Assembly: GCA_026075535.2 (NCBI GenBank)
Contig: AP026547.1
Span: 682,001 to 746,000 of the forward strand
Source: Tricholoma matsutake
Lineage: Eukaryota; Basidiomycota; Agaricomycetes; Agaricales; Tricholomataceae
Direction of reading: 5' to 3'
DNA: 64,000 bases
Below, piece after piece: positions 34,480 through 45,400 of the stretch. Each line of letters starts with the position of its first letter. Position 1 is the stretch's first letter. Under the pieces are notes generated by a model. The model was not told where the DNA came from and did no database searches. It worked only from the letters and a program-made list of their open reading frames with translations. The position numbers and the translations under genes were made by a program.

Positions 34480-35990
34480 ATCAACACCCACTACCACCAC
34501 ATTCCCATACCCCCTTGTCTAACCCTGCTAATGGCCGCACTCGCACCACCTTGGGCCCAAACAACGATGGATGTTGTTTTGGGCCCAGGTAATGTTTTTT
34601 TATGTTCTTTTTTTCTTTTTCTTTTGACTAATTATTGTTTTGTCTCTTTCTTTAGGCTCTAACTAGGTTATGACAACGAGATGCCACCAACACCCTGAAC
34701 TGGCCACAGCACACCCCAATCACGATGGGCAGCCCAGCACCCACCCCCACACCTGTGAGCGACTGCTCACAGGGTGGATTGCTGGTGCTAGCAACTGACC
34801 ACAACATCAACATGATGATGACCACCGTGGCTGCCAATAGTCGAGTTTGGATGCAATGTGGGCCCAAATGACACCATTGTTGTTTGGGTCCTAAGTATGT
34901 TTTTTTATGTTCTTTTTTTCTTTTTCTTTTGACTAATTATTGTTTTGTCTCTTTCTTTAGGCTCTAACTAGGTTATAACAACGAGATGCCACCAACACCC
35001 TGAACCGGCTGCAGCACACCCCAATCACCGCCACCTCCCCTCTGTCAACACCCACCACCACCATGTTCCCATACCCCTCGTCTAACCCTGCTAACGGCCA
35101 CACTTGCACCATCTCAGGCCCAAACAATGACAGATGTCATTTTGGGCCCAGGTAATGTTTTTTTATGTTCTTTTTTTCTTTTTCTTTTGACTAATTATTG
35201 TTTTGTCTCTTTCTTTAGGCTCTAACTAGGTTATGACAATGAGACACCACCAACACCCTGAACTGGCCACAGCACACCCCAATCACGATGGACATCCCAG
35301 CACCCAACCACAACATCAACATGATGATGACCGCCATGGCTGCCAACAGCCGAGTTTGGATGCAATGCAGGCCCAAACGATGATGGCGTCGTTTGGGCCC
35401 TAAGTATGTTTTTTTCCCTTTTTTTTGTTTATATAAACTAACAAAATATATTGCTTTGTTTTTTAGCATCTAAATGATGCCACAATACCGACTGAGCACC
35501 TGCCCCCATGCCTGCGAGCCCCTGCTTGTAGGGTGGATCATGGGTGCCAGCACAGCAAATGGAACCCGCAGGCCCCAGCCCCACCCACCAAACGACACAC
35601 CACCCATGTCCAGTCCCATGAGTAACAGCTCATGGGGTGGATCATGGGTGGAATGGGGCTGGTGACGACAATGAATGGGGGATGACAATGAGGGACAATG
35701 ATAGCCAAACCAGGACAACGAGGACCAGGACCAGGATGACAGGCAGGGTGGATGAACCACAACCAGGGAAAGGGAAGGGGACGACGATGGGACAGGCCCA
35801 GGAGATGCTCTTCTCCTGGGCATTTTTCATTCATTGATTTCTTTACTATTCTCTGGCCCAGGAGACATGTGTCTCCTGGACCATTTCTATTTTTTCTTTC
35901 TTTTTTATTTATTTCTCTGGGCCCACCTACAATCCACCCCATGCCTATGAGCGCCTGCTCGTAGGGTGGTTTGATAATTGTAGTTAAGTA
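34480..35990 (+). repeat. Duplicated cassette region with intron-like segments and hairpins
   Basis: A unit of about 563 bp is duplicated (compare 34480-34690 with 35043-35255). Four segments look like introns: 34589-34655, 34896-34960, 35152-35218 and 35404-35466. They run from GTAATG or GTATG to TTTAG, 63-67 bp, T-rich, each preceded by GGGCCCAG or GGGYCCTAA. Hairpins of the GAGC/GCTC type sit at 34752-34773, 35511-35532, 35615-35636 and 35944-35965, most followed by GGTGG. No continuous protein could be built across the exon-like parts. Confidence 0.7.
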
Positions 35991-36438
35991 TATAATTAAA
36001 TAGATGTATTTTTGTTAATGAAACCCAAGCAAAACATGTTACGCGTTTCGCATGCCATTTCAATGTTGGAATGGGACTGTCAGTGTAGCCAAAAGTGACA
36101 GGTGTCATCATGAGAAGTCCGCCAAAGTTTCTGGTATTTCATATTCATCTACTTTGTTACCTGTGGGAACAGTGTTCATTACTTGGTTATGTATTGCCTT
36201 GCATAGCCTATGGACAACCTACTTACATATAAAAACCCTTGTATTTGTAGCTAGACTTCAAAATAACATGTCTCGATAAACCATCTTTCCCAGTCCGAAT
36301 GTGTGTCGTTACCATTTGTCACGACCATTTGTCATGCTAACACTAAGTGTGGGAAGTGTCAGTGTACATCGGTACGTATAGTTAGTCTTAGACAGTCATC
36401 ATATCACCACTACATCTGCGACATCGACACTCACCACC
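35991..36438. other. Upstream region of the four-exon gene
   Basis: AT-rich, no frames of note. It holds a TATATAAAAA-like stretch near 36225-36240, about 200 bp before the ATG at 36439, and pyrimidine-rich CATCATATCACCAC-type sequence just before the start. This may be the promoter and 5' leader; that is inference from position. Confidence 0.4.
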
Positions 36439-37842
36439 ATGCCCACCACCCGCTCATCTGGCACCAAGACATGTAGCAAGACCAAACAAACCCAATTGCC
36501 CCCTCGATTGACAGCATCGGCTGGGCGCAAATGTTCCACATCACAGGTCAATGATGACCACAAGGCCAAGAAGCAACAAAAAGGGGGTCAGAAAGGAGCC
36601 GAGGAGGATCAAGGGGAGGGACAGACCAAGAGGAAAGGGGGAAAAGGGGGCTCTGGAAGGTGAGTATCCTCCTTCCCTGGCCATATTTACTTATGTCTTT
36701 GCTCGTGCAGAAAAACCTCGAGCGCTAAGGCTCGAGAGGATGCCGCTGCCATGGAACCTTCGAAATTGACAAAGTAAGTGTTATTCTACTGTTTCTACTG
36801 ATACTGATGACAATTTTTTGCATTTTTTTGCAGGTCTGAGCTGGCACTCGAGCAGAGCGGTGTCACCATCGCTCTGCCCCCTTGTGCCCATACTACCCCT
36901 GCCACGTCACTCCCACCACCCCCTGCCATGCAGCTGAAGAGCCGCCGCCACCGTTCCGAGCTCCCCAAGGACTCCAAATCTGACTCCACCAAGGATTCCA
37001 ATGACAGCAGCTCCAACGATGGGAGTGGCGACAAAAATGCCAATGAAGAGGACACAGAAGGGGACAGCGAAGATGAGGATGGCAACAACAGTGAAGAGGA
37101 CCACAACAAACCAAAGGATGGCAAAGAAAACGACGGCAAAGAAAATGATGGCAAAGAAAATGACAGTGAAGAAAATGACAATGAAGAAAATGAAGAAAAC
37201 GACAACAAAGAAAATGACAACAAGGAAAATGACAGCTGCAAAGGCCAGGACAACAACAAATGTGAGGGGGACAACATTGACAAATGTGAGGGGGACAACA
37301 TTGACAAATGTGAGGGGGACAACATTGACAAATGTGAGGGGGACAACAACCAATGTGAGGGAAATGAGGGGAACGAAAGTGAAGGCCAGGGGGATGGCGA
37401 CCAACACAAGGGGGACAACAAATGCAACGGGAGTGACAACACCAGGAATGACAAACACAAATGCGACCACACCAACCTGAATGACCATGCTGCCCAGCCC
37501 GATGATGGTGCTGTCATCAACCCTGATAGGAATCCTGAAGGTATCTCAGTCTTTGCCCATAATTTCATTGAACTCAAGATATAATGCTGAACAGATGTTC
37601 ATATGATGAGCCCACCCACTAGCCCCTCCCAGAATCTTCAAGGAGCATCCCAAACCTCTGGAGGAATAATGTGTGGTAGGGCATTTGGCAATACATTCAG
37701 CCTCGCAGATGCTCCTGATCTCAAGATGGATATGGATCTTATGATTTCTGTTCCTGGAAAAGTCTATCTCTATGAGTCGGTTTCTGATTTGGCCAACCTG
37801 GATCCTGTTAATGTCAAGCCCAAATGTTGTGGCAGGGAATGA
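36439..37842 (+). CDS. Four-exon gene for an acidic, repeat-rich protein (412 aa), unknown function
   Basis: Exons 36439-36659, 36711-36773, 36834-37540 and 37595-37842 join in frame through three canonical introns of 51, 60 and 54 bp (GTGAGT...GCAG, GTAAGT...GCAG, GTATCT...ACAG). No stop is met until TGA 37840-37842. The N-terminus is basic and Lys/Ser/Thr-rich (KAKKQQKGGQKG). Exon 3 is extremely charged, with KEND-type repeats (about 37120-37235) and 24-bp tandem repeats encoding KCEGDNID (37258-37350). The C-terminus is ordinary (SLADAPDLKMDMDLM, KVYLYESVSDLANLD). If intron 3 is retained the protein stops at TAA 37582-37584 instead. No family was recognised. An intact spliced frame amid dead transposons suggests a recent or functional gene, possibly a passenger of the neighbouring KDZ-type locus. 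Confidence 0.68.
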
Positions 37843-39110
37843 AGTCTGCTGGTAATCCGTTGACCACGTGGTCACATTGCAAGAGGTCAGCTAAGCAGGG
37901 ATGGCAGTATTAGGGTTTTGGACAGAGTGGACAGGCCTTAAGCTCGTTTGGGAGGGGATAGAAGGCGAATAGAACACGGTGATACGTTCGAGGCCGAACA
38001 CGTCATGTAAGGATTATCGAAAACGCGGTCAAAATGCGATCAACAGGGTCACGTGGCAATGTCGTCGAATATGAGAAATGGGTGCATCGAATAGTAACAG
38101 CTTGATGGATGGATAAAAAAAAAGAACTGCACTCCTTGGAATATAACTTGTAATGATAAAACTTCAGGGAAACAGGGAAACCTAAGCCAACAGACTTGAA
38201 ACTTAACTACTTAGCTAATATTCTACACCTTAGTGTGCAGTAAACTTGAAGGACTTCGTATTCTTGAGGAGAGGCTTAAGTAGAGACATAAACTGCGAGT
38301 AAAAAGTTGGATACTCCATTCGAAAGGTGGGAGGACACCTATATACAAATCACTGGTACTGAAAATGAAAAACCCTTATCGCACATGTTCTCTTGCACCA
38401 ATGGGACCAATCAACAAGAATGATAAACTATCTAAGAAGCATGAAAGTCCGATCTGGGAAGCATTGATGATCTTCAAGATTGTCATGGTGTTTGTGAGGC
38501 AGATGATATTGGGGTGGCATCGTCGAGTCCTCGTCTTGGGGTTTCACTAACTGGGAATGACTCGGGGAGAGGACTGTCTTTGAGGCTCTCTATTGACGTG
38601 ATGCAACTCGTGCCCCCAGCAAGCGTGGAGAGCATGCAAATCCAAACCCTCGACCCTACTGTCCAGTTGATCAACCCGTCGATCTGGATGTTGACTTGCC
38701 ACTAAAGGGGGGATTCAGGTCGATAGCCAGATTGTCATGGTAAAAGGTTATTTGTAGACTGGGAAGAATTGTAATAAAAGGAAAATGAAAAACCAGCTCC
38801 AATTCTTCTCGTCGAAAATGGAGCTGTCGGCACGAGGTACCGAGGAAGTGTCAAAACTTGAAGGGATGCATGATTGATGCATTGCGTGTGGAGGTTGTCG
38901 TTGTCATGTCAGAAGGGATCAGATAATAAACTATAAGTAATAAAAGGAAAGTTAGCAACATGAAATATTGATGAATGCGAGGAATAGTGCAAGTATACAA
39001 GAGCCCAGCTGTTCTGGTGTGTGATGGTGCAGCTGTGACAAAGTTCCCATGAACGGGAAAGTTGGCAAACAGGCCAACTGACCTGTCCACAATGTATACT
39101 TAAGGCTGAC
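37843..39110. other. Gene-free; possible LTR-element remnants
   Basis: No gene. A purine tract (TAAAGGGGGGATT, about 38703-38715) shortly precedes TGTCATGGTAAAAGG (38735 on), which has the look of a Gypsy polypurine tract/LTR start, but no second LTR copy was found. TTCGAGGCCGAA near 37988-38000 is a short palindrome. Confidence 0.35.
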
Positions 39111-40064
39111 ATGTCTCAAACTCTTGGTCCCATTCTTACTAAGTTGTCCCGCAAATATTCGCCTATTCGCAGTAAGTTGATAATTTCAAACTTGAATAAT
39201 ATTCTAACCCTGGCAATAGAACCCAACATCAGAATTCATACCTACGAGGATAGTGACTGGACTATTAAAGGCAAATATGATACTGCAGTTGGAGATGATG
39301 AGGAAATTATGTGGATGAAAATCAATAATGAGTATGTTTTACCAATGTGGCTGGTAAGTCTCATGACTTTATTTCAAACAATATTTTAAATATATTTCAG
39401 ATAGGAAAAGGATGAACTTGAGACACCTGAATCTCTGGCTTCAACAATTTTAAATCACCATTCAGGTTCTGCAAGTCGAGGCCCAAGTCGAGGCCCATCA
39501 GTTTCAGCAGGTTGTTCTGCATCTGTTGACTTGACATCCTATTCAGCTGAGCTTATGGCTCATCTTGGCATTCCAATCCATCTTGCAGACCATAAACAAA
39601 GATCTCTTTGCCATTCTTATGCAAAGTACAAGGCCTTCCTCACAGCAATGCCAGTTTTGGACAGAAAATGGAAGGATGGTGAATTACCTTTTGAACGAAA
39701 GCCAACTCATGAGCAGGTCATTGAAACAATGCAGTCCAAGACATTCTGGTACAATTATATTCGCAAATATTTTCTGCGTGTTGCAGAACATTCCCACATG
39801 GTTGCTTGGCTGGAGGATAATGAAGATGTGCCATCTGATCTTGAGGTCTGGAAGGTTGAGAAGGGGCAGTATGGATTTGTGGATCTTCATGAATTTTTGA
39901 GGAGAGGGGGTGAAGGGATAAAGTCAGATTCAGAGGAGTTGGACAGAAAAAAGAAGAATAAAAAGGGAAAGGAGAAGGAGAAGGGATCTGCAAATTCACA
40001 CAAAGGCAAGGGAAAAGGAAAGGAGAAGGAGAAGGAGAAGGAACCCAAGAAATCACAAAAGTGA
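39111..40064 (+). CDS. Two-exon KDZ-locus companion gene (300 aa), unknown function
   Basis: ATG 39111; exon 1 39111-39353, intron 39354-39404 (GTAAGT...ATAG, 51 bp, phase 0), exon 2 39405-40064 ending TGA. Residues 1-80 and 110-220 look like a folded domain (YNYIRKYFLRVAEHSHMVAW, VEKGQYGFVDLHEFLRR). The last 50 residues are a Lys/Glu/Gly low-complexity tail (KGKGKGKEKEKEKE). It lies 163 bp upstream of, and in line with, the CxC5/CxC6 gene. The unbroken frame contrasts with that neighbour. No domain was recognised. Confidence 0.6.
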
Positions 40065-40227
40065 GCAATTTGTATGTAGCGTACCAATTGAAGGCCAATA
40101 TTCAAGTTTGGTTAGTTCAATTCAGGCCTCAATTTTTGCAATTCTCAATTTTCTTCAAGCATTGTCCATTTTGTTCTGGATTTTTGCAGCACTGGCTTTT
40201 TTGCCATAGGCTGTTGCATTACCAGAC

Positions 40228-42468
40228 ATGATACCTTTTCCAGAAACTTCCTTTGCTGAATTTAGCCAATTCATCAAGGAAAACTTTGACTCCACAATCT
40301 CTTTGGCCTCTGTTCTCTGCATGGTTTTTAGTCTAACTGAAAATCCAGAGTTGCTTGCCTTGCATGCAAGGCAACAAAAAGGCCAATTTTGTGGTGAAAA
40401 TAGTGTTACTGTTTCAGGCTGGATGAAATGCCTATCAAGATCAATTCAAGACAAATTATGCATCGAGGGCACAAAATTACTCAAAGAGTCAACTACACTC
40501 TCTGAGGATTTCCAGATTACCGCTCTTGGCAAACAGCTCGATGCTTTGTCCAACTTACTGGGACTACATCCTAGTAATAAATATGGCAAAGTCAAACACA
40601 AGTCCAAGCCAGTATCTTACAAGAAAATTGAAGGTGTCCATTTGATTTGTCCTGACACCTTTCAATGTACAACTGACTCTTGTGACCCTCGATCATTACA
40701 ACAAGTTACAAGACAATGTGATATCCCACTGGTCACACTCATCAAAGAATTTTCTACCTACGAAGAGTGTCTAGTCCTTACTGGCCAATGCACTCACTGT
40801 GATACCATGTATTATGCCAATCATGAACATGCACCTATTGAAAACAAGCAAACAAAACATGCTAGAGTGTATCTACATTCTGCCAAGTATCTCAAAATTG
40901 GCCAGAATATCTGGGCAGACTGGCTGTTTGCAAATGCAGTTGTGATGGGTGTCCATCATTTTCATGCATCATTTTCTGCATATGCAGAGTTTTGGAATGA
41001 TGCCATTGGAAAACAAAGCTCAGTCAAAGTATCACATGATCAAGTCTGGCATAGTTTTGTTCAGGAATCCATTTGATCACTTGCAAGTTCTTCTGGTATA
41101 GATCTGGAGCTGGCAGATGGTCTTGCTCTGCATCAAGTTACAAAGCAAGCATTTGAAATTCTGGGTGAGAAAGGAATAATCAGAGCTGCAGAAAACCACC
41201 ACTGCTCTGAATGCACTCAGAAATACAAAGCCCGAGCAGATACTTTCTCTTTGTATGATGCTGCAGCCACAGTTGGAGCAGATGAGAATGCCTTGGTTCC
41301 ACAACTTGAAGGTGGTATTGGAGAAATCCAGGAGCTGTTAGACTCACAGCCAATACAACCATCTGGAGCAACACAAGCCTCTACTCAGACTGCTACAAAT
41401 GGCAATGCTGATGTCAGAATGATGGTACTTGATGGTATGGTTGTTGGCCCCTCTGTATGTTTTTTCAGTATTATACTGAGCAACATTATAACTGACTTGG
41501 ATATATAGTATTGTGCTTATGACAATTGTGAAAGAGAACTTGAAAATTCATGGGGAGGTGTTTTTTGTGCAGTACATCAAGAAGAGTTTGCTACAAAGTG
41601 TCATGTTTGGGATTGTACAAACACCAAAGTTACTAGGACCAAAGCTTGTCAAAGCCACCAGGATCTATGGAAAAAACATATCCAACAACATAAACGCCAG
41701 ACACTGCCTGGAGCTCATTGTATTTTTAAGCAACCAAATACCCAGCCATGGTTGCACCCTGTTCAATCTACACACCCACATGATGAACCAGCAGAGGAAC
41801 TGGAAAGAAAGAACTACTTTTCTCCTTCCCGATTTTACTGTGTTGAAACAATCTGTGCCCCTTGTGGTGTTGTAGTTGCATGGGCCAAATTTGCCAAGTC
41901 AGAATCACCTACAAATATTCTGGCATTTTTGGAATCAGTATTTCCTACAGAAGATTCAAAGCCAGATTATATTTGCATTGACAAAGCATGTCTAGTGCTT
42001 TGTACAGCAATTGCAAATGGAAGTTGGAATCGTATCTGGGAAAAGACAACCCGGTTTGTAGTGGACTCATACCACTATATCAATCATCGGACCACCAATT
42101 ACATGTGCAGAAAATGGTGCAATCCAGCACCATTGGATGGATCAGCTCCCAACTTAGTTGTTGTGGGGAAAGACAATGATGGGAATAACTATTACAAATG
42201 TGCCTTTAATACACAGGTGATGTAAACTTTAATTTGATTGTTGTTAATTTTTTTTCTGATAGTCAACTTCTCAGGCATGTGAACAGCTCAATGCATGGCT
42301 GGGAGGATTTGAAAATATACCAAAAGAATGGTTCCAGGTAATTTTGACTGTTTTCTTCATACTATGCAATTTTACCACACCAGAATGGTGATTGAGAAGC
42401 AGAACAGCAAAGGAAAAAATGTTCAGCAGAGTAGTGATCCTGATATTGGCATTGATGCCTATGACTAA
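40228..42468 (+). pseudogene. KDZ-associated CxC5/CxC6 cysteine-cluster protein, second copy
   Basis: ATG 40228. Exons 40228-41454, 41509-42216 and 42275-42468 with introns GTATGT...ATAG (54 bp) and GTGATG...TCAG (58 bp), both in phase 0. N-terminal helical part, then the CxC5-like cluster (CTHCDTMYYANHEHAP, HHCSECTQKY). The CxC6-like cluster follows (YDNCERELENSWGGVFC, FATKCHVWDC). Next is the conserved RNase H-like tail (RFYCVETICAPCGVVVAW, YICIDKACLVLC, VDSYHYINHRTTNYMC, CNPAPLDGSAPNLVV, ACEQLNAWLGGF). Damage is slight: in-frame TGA at 41074-41076 (CGA-like) and one frameshift near 42325, after which MVPGNFDCFLHTMQFYHTR reads on to TAA 42466-42468. It is homologous in layout to the minus-strand gene at 19716-27332 but far less decayed. 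Confidence 0.82.
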
Positions 42469-42891
42469 GTAGTAGTTGCAATAGTTACAAGTCTTTGAAA
42501 ACAGGAGAGCACAAAGGTTAAGGAGGATAGCAGTGACTCTGACAGCAGGGGTTCTGGTAGTGATGACTTGTAGTTACAACAGAATTGTTTTTTCTCAACT
42601 CATATGGACTTGGTGCCTCCTTTTATCAGAGATTTTGAAGATAAATTGTTGTAGCCCCAAAGCCATTTGGTGTGAATCCATCCTCATAGCTGTGGTCAGC
42701 ACATTGTTGATTGGCTACATATGGCCAGAATAATGTTTTCAACAACCAACTATATATTTCCCCTGTGCTCAATACTTGTAACTGGATGTTAGTTCTCAGT
42801 CTTGTCATTGAAATCTTGTTTTGGAATTCCTCTTTTTGCTCCTCTTTGTTATTGCATTGCATTGTAACTTTTGTCTCTTTGTGTACTCATA
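42469..42891. other. 3' flank of the CxC5/CxC6 gene
   Basis: AT-rich, no credible frame. It would hold the gene's 3' UTR and the rest of the element up to the foldback fragment. Confidence 0.4.
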
Positions 42892-43115
42892 ACAAAGGGA
42901 ACATGAAAAATGTTTCCAGAAGGGATCTGAAAGAAACATTGTAGAATACACCTTTTATGTTCCTTGCAGATACAGCTTAAATACATGTAAAATATTTCCC
43001 TGACATTTCTTTTACATACATATTAAGAATATCCAAAGGATATACACATCAGAAGTCTTAAAACAAGTTTCTAAGGCTGTGTTTCTGTGGGTAACACAGG
43101 TCAGCCCCCATAGTG
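42892..43115. mobile_element. Right half of the CACTA-end foldback family
   Basis: Nearly identical to 17275-17498 and ends ...CAGCCCCCATAGTG at 43115, so the CACTA terminus is preserved. The left arm is missing and the break is at about 42892. This places a CACTA-type terminus about 650 bp downstream of a KDZ-associated gene. Confidence 0.88.
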
Positions 43116-43197
43116 AAATATGCTCTCTAGACAAAGTATTATAGTGAGGGCCTAGCTTGCCTAGGAGATCCCATATTGATCACATGACTATTAATGT

Positions 43198-43520
43198 TAT
43201 TTCAAACTCAGGTTGAAAATCTGGTCAGAATGGTATATAACATCACCAGGTTGACCAAGTTCCATATATGGTAGGTCACCTGACTTTACACAGGTCATTT
43301 TCAAACTTGGCTGGTCAGAATGATATACAACATTACTATGTTCCATATATGGTAGGTCACATGATTACACTATGGTCATTTTCAAACTCAGCATAAAAAT
43401 CCAGTCAGAACAATATATAACACCATACAATTCCATATATAGTAGGTCACATGATTACACTATGGTCATTTTCAAACTCAGCATGAAAATCCGGTCAGAA
43501 TGGTATATAACATTACTATA
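43198..43520. repeat. 90-bp tandem repeat (about 3.5 units)
   Basis: The anchor GGTCAGAA recurs at 43223, 43313, 43403 and 43493, exactly 90 bp apart. Each unit includes TTCCATATATGGTAGGTCAC and TCATTTTCAAACTCAG. Non-coding. Confidence 0.93.
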
Positions 43521-43887
43521 AGAGGATTCCAGTGGGAATCCTCCAGGAGGGAGTACAAGTCCTCCAGGAGTACTGGGATTCCTCCAGGGACTCTGTGGGG
43601 GAGTCTAAAGTTCAGTACAAATGATGCCAGCACTGATGTCCTTTGCATTTGCTTTCACCAGTCTGGCCACATTGTATGGCACAGACCAATCAATCCAAGT
43701 ACAATACTATAGAAAATTGATCAGCCACCCATCGAATGACATTGAATAGCTGTGTGAGGGGATCACTGCCCAGGCAGGTCGAACCTGTTTGACCTATGAG
43801 TTGAAGAATGATGGGTGCCCTTTGCAGGTCAAGTCGAATGCATTCGACTGGCGAGTGTTTACAGGATAGCCCTATGCCATCATATGC
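43521..43887. other. SINE-tail-like end and flank of the gag-only Gypsy element
   Basis: Begins with TCCAGGAGGGAGT/TCCTCCAGGAGT units ending GGGGGAGTCTAAAG (about 43602-43616). This end resembles the GGGGGAGTGTAAAG end of the SINEs at 45 and 46 kb. The rest is the left flank of the LTR element and has a related sequence at 49320-49380. Confidence 0.5.
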
Positions 43888-44071
43888 TGGAGACATGCAG
43901 TCTCACAGGAACAGGCGGGGAGCACAAGCGGAGAAGCCCCAAAGAACGGGCAAAGCAGTCTATTTCATGGCAGGCTCACACAATCTGTATCTACACTATG
44001 CGAATGTCAACATGTGGTCACATGACACACACCTGACCTGACTGCAGTGCACACCTGGGTGTATGGTTACA
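43888..44071 (-). repeat. 3' LTR of gag-only Gypsy-type element
   Basis: 184 bp; pairs with 49055-49238 and is followed on the + strand by the pyrimidine run that is the minus-strand purine tract. Confidence 0.8.
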
Positions 44072-44177
44072 TGTGCCCCCCCTTGAGGTAGCAACACCCT
44101 CATTGCAATCTCAACTCTATGTCAAAAGAAGGATATGTACAAGGCACCAATGCCTCACCCTCACCTAAGCCCATGTA

Positions 44178-44666
44178 TAAGGCAAGGCAGGGGTAGGGGT
44201 ATACCCTTGTGTTTTGGGGCTAAGGGTATGAGGGGTAGGGGTAGGGGTTTGGAAGTTCATACCCTTGCATACCCCTGTACCCTTACTAAGGGTTCAGGGG
44301 TATGCCAGGGGTATGCTTATGTAAGAATATCATTTGATCTTTTCAGCTACAAAGACTCATGTTCAAGATTTTCATCAATTAAATTCAGATTTTGGGATTG
44401 TCCAACATGATAATGGCTTTCATATGTTAATAAGAGGTATTAATATGTGATATTAATAGTAAATACGATAGTTATCAACACTTTTCAAATGAATTTTGCT
44501 CTAAATATGTTGATTTTGTGCCAAACCCTTGTACCCTTGACAAACCCTCCCATACCCTTGGCAACCCTTATATGTTTCCATACCCTTACCCCTAAGGGTA
44601 GGGTGTTCAGGGGTAGGGGTAAGGGTATGAGATTTGAAACCCAGGGGTAACCCCTGCCTTGCCCTA
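44178..44666. mobile_element. hAT-like MITE with 8-bp target duplication (489 bp)
   Basis: Terminal inverted repeat TA(A/G)GGCAAGGCAGGGGT at both ends. An exact 8-bp direct repeat CCCATGTA flanks it (44170-44177 and 44667-44674), as in the hAT superfamily. Arms are packed with GGGGTA and AAGGGTA motifs that face each other; the centre is AT-rich. No coding sequence. Confidence 0.85.
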
Positions 44667-45117
44667 CCCATGTACCTCAGGAGGCATGTCCATGACAATC
44701 GCTCCCCCTAAGGCCCAACATGGAAATGTCATTTAGGGCCACTGGCATCATTCCAAAACCTTGCTTGGTGTGGTGGGTCAATTTCGAGTGGTGGGGGTGT
44801 GAGTTGTCAAGGTCAGGAAATGTATCACTCAGTCTCAAATAGGCATCAGGCGGTAACTAGATGGTTGGTGTTGGGGCCATTCAGCGATGGCTCTGACCAG
44901 CTTCATGAAAGGCTGGCAATGATAATCAATGGGCCTGTAAAGTGCATGTGGTTACAGTGCCAATGGCTACTATAACCCACAGAAGAAGGAGGAGTGCGAA
45001 CCCTCCCCAGAACCATCTTCGAGAAGGTGTTTGCATCAGGTGTGTCAGTGATCATGGGAGTGTAGGATGATAGATGTGGGAATAAAATGAAATCAGAACT
45101 CAGCTCTGGTATCAGTA
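44667..45117. other. Internal sequence of the gag-only element
   Basis: No gene seen between the MITE and the first SINE. Confidence 0.4.
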
Positions 45118-45400
45118 CTTTACACTCCCCCCCCCCAGTCCGAGCAGACTCCGCTTGGACACACTCGGACACTTGGACTGTCCGAGGACTGCACTCGAAC
45201 TTTGCTCGGACTTTGCTCGGACAACATCAATTGTGCATTTACTTACACCTTTAAAGTATTGTCCAAGTTCCAGACTTACAGAAATTCTTATAAGTCTCAC
45301 AAAATGATGTGTGCACAGCAGGAATTGAACCAACAGACTTCTGGACTAGTGATCACATGATGACCAAACTTGCACACTCTACCACTTAAGCCAAGTAGTC
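45118..45400 (-). mobile_element. tRNA-derived SINE, minus orientation
   Basis: On the minus strand: an A-box-like TGGCTTAAGTGGTAGAGTG (45374-45392) and B-box GGTTCAATTCC (45321-45331). About 100 bp of unique body follows, then a GTCCGAG-rich tail ending GGGGGGGGGAGTGTAAAG at 45118. Total is about 283 bp. The tail is shared with 46498-46781 but the head is a different tRNA type. Confidence 0.7.

Noticed and set aside
34286..34592. Ser/Pro/Leu hexapeptide-repeat reading frames
   Set aside because: They are an automatic result of the 18-bp tandem repeat staying in frame; both strands are open.
36795..37577. 260-codon minus-strand Ser/Leu/Val-rich frame
   Set aside because: It is the antisense shadow of the acidic repeat exon 3 of the spliced plus-strand gene.
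44178..44666. Interstitial telomere
   Set aside because: The G-rich units are GGGGTA/AAGGGTA in opposing orientation inside a TIR element with an 8-bp duplication, not a TTAGGG run.
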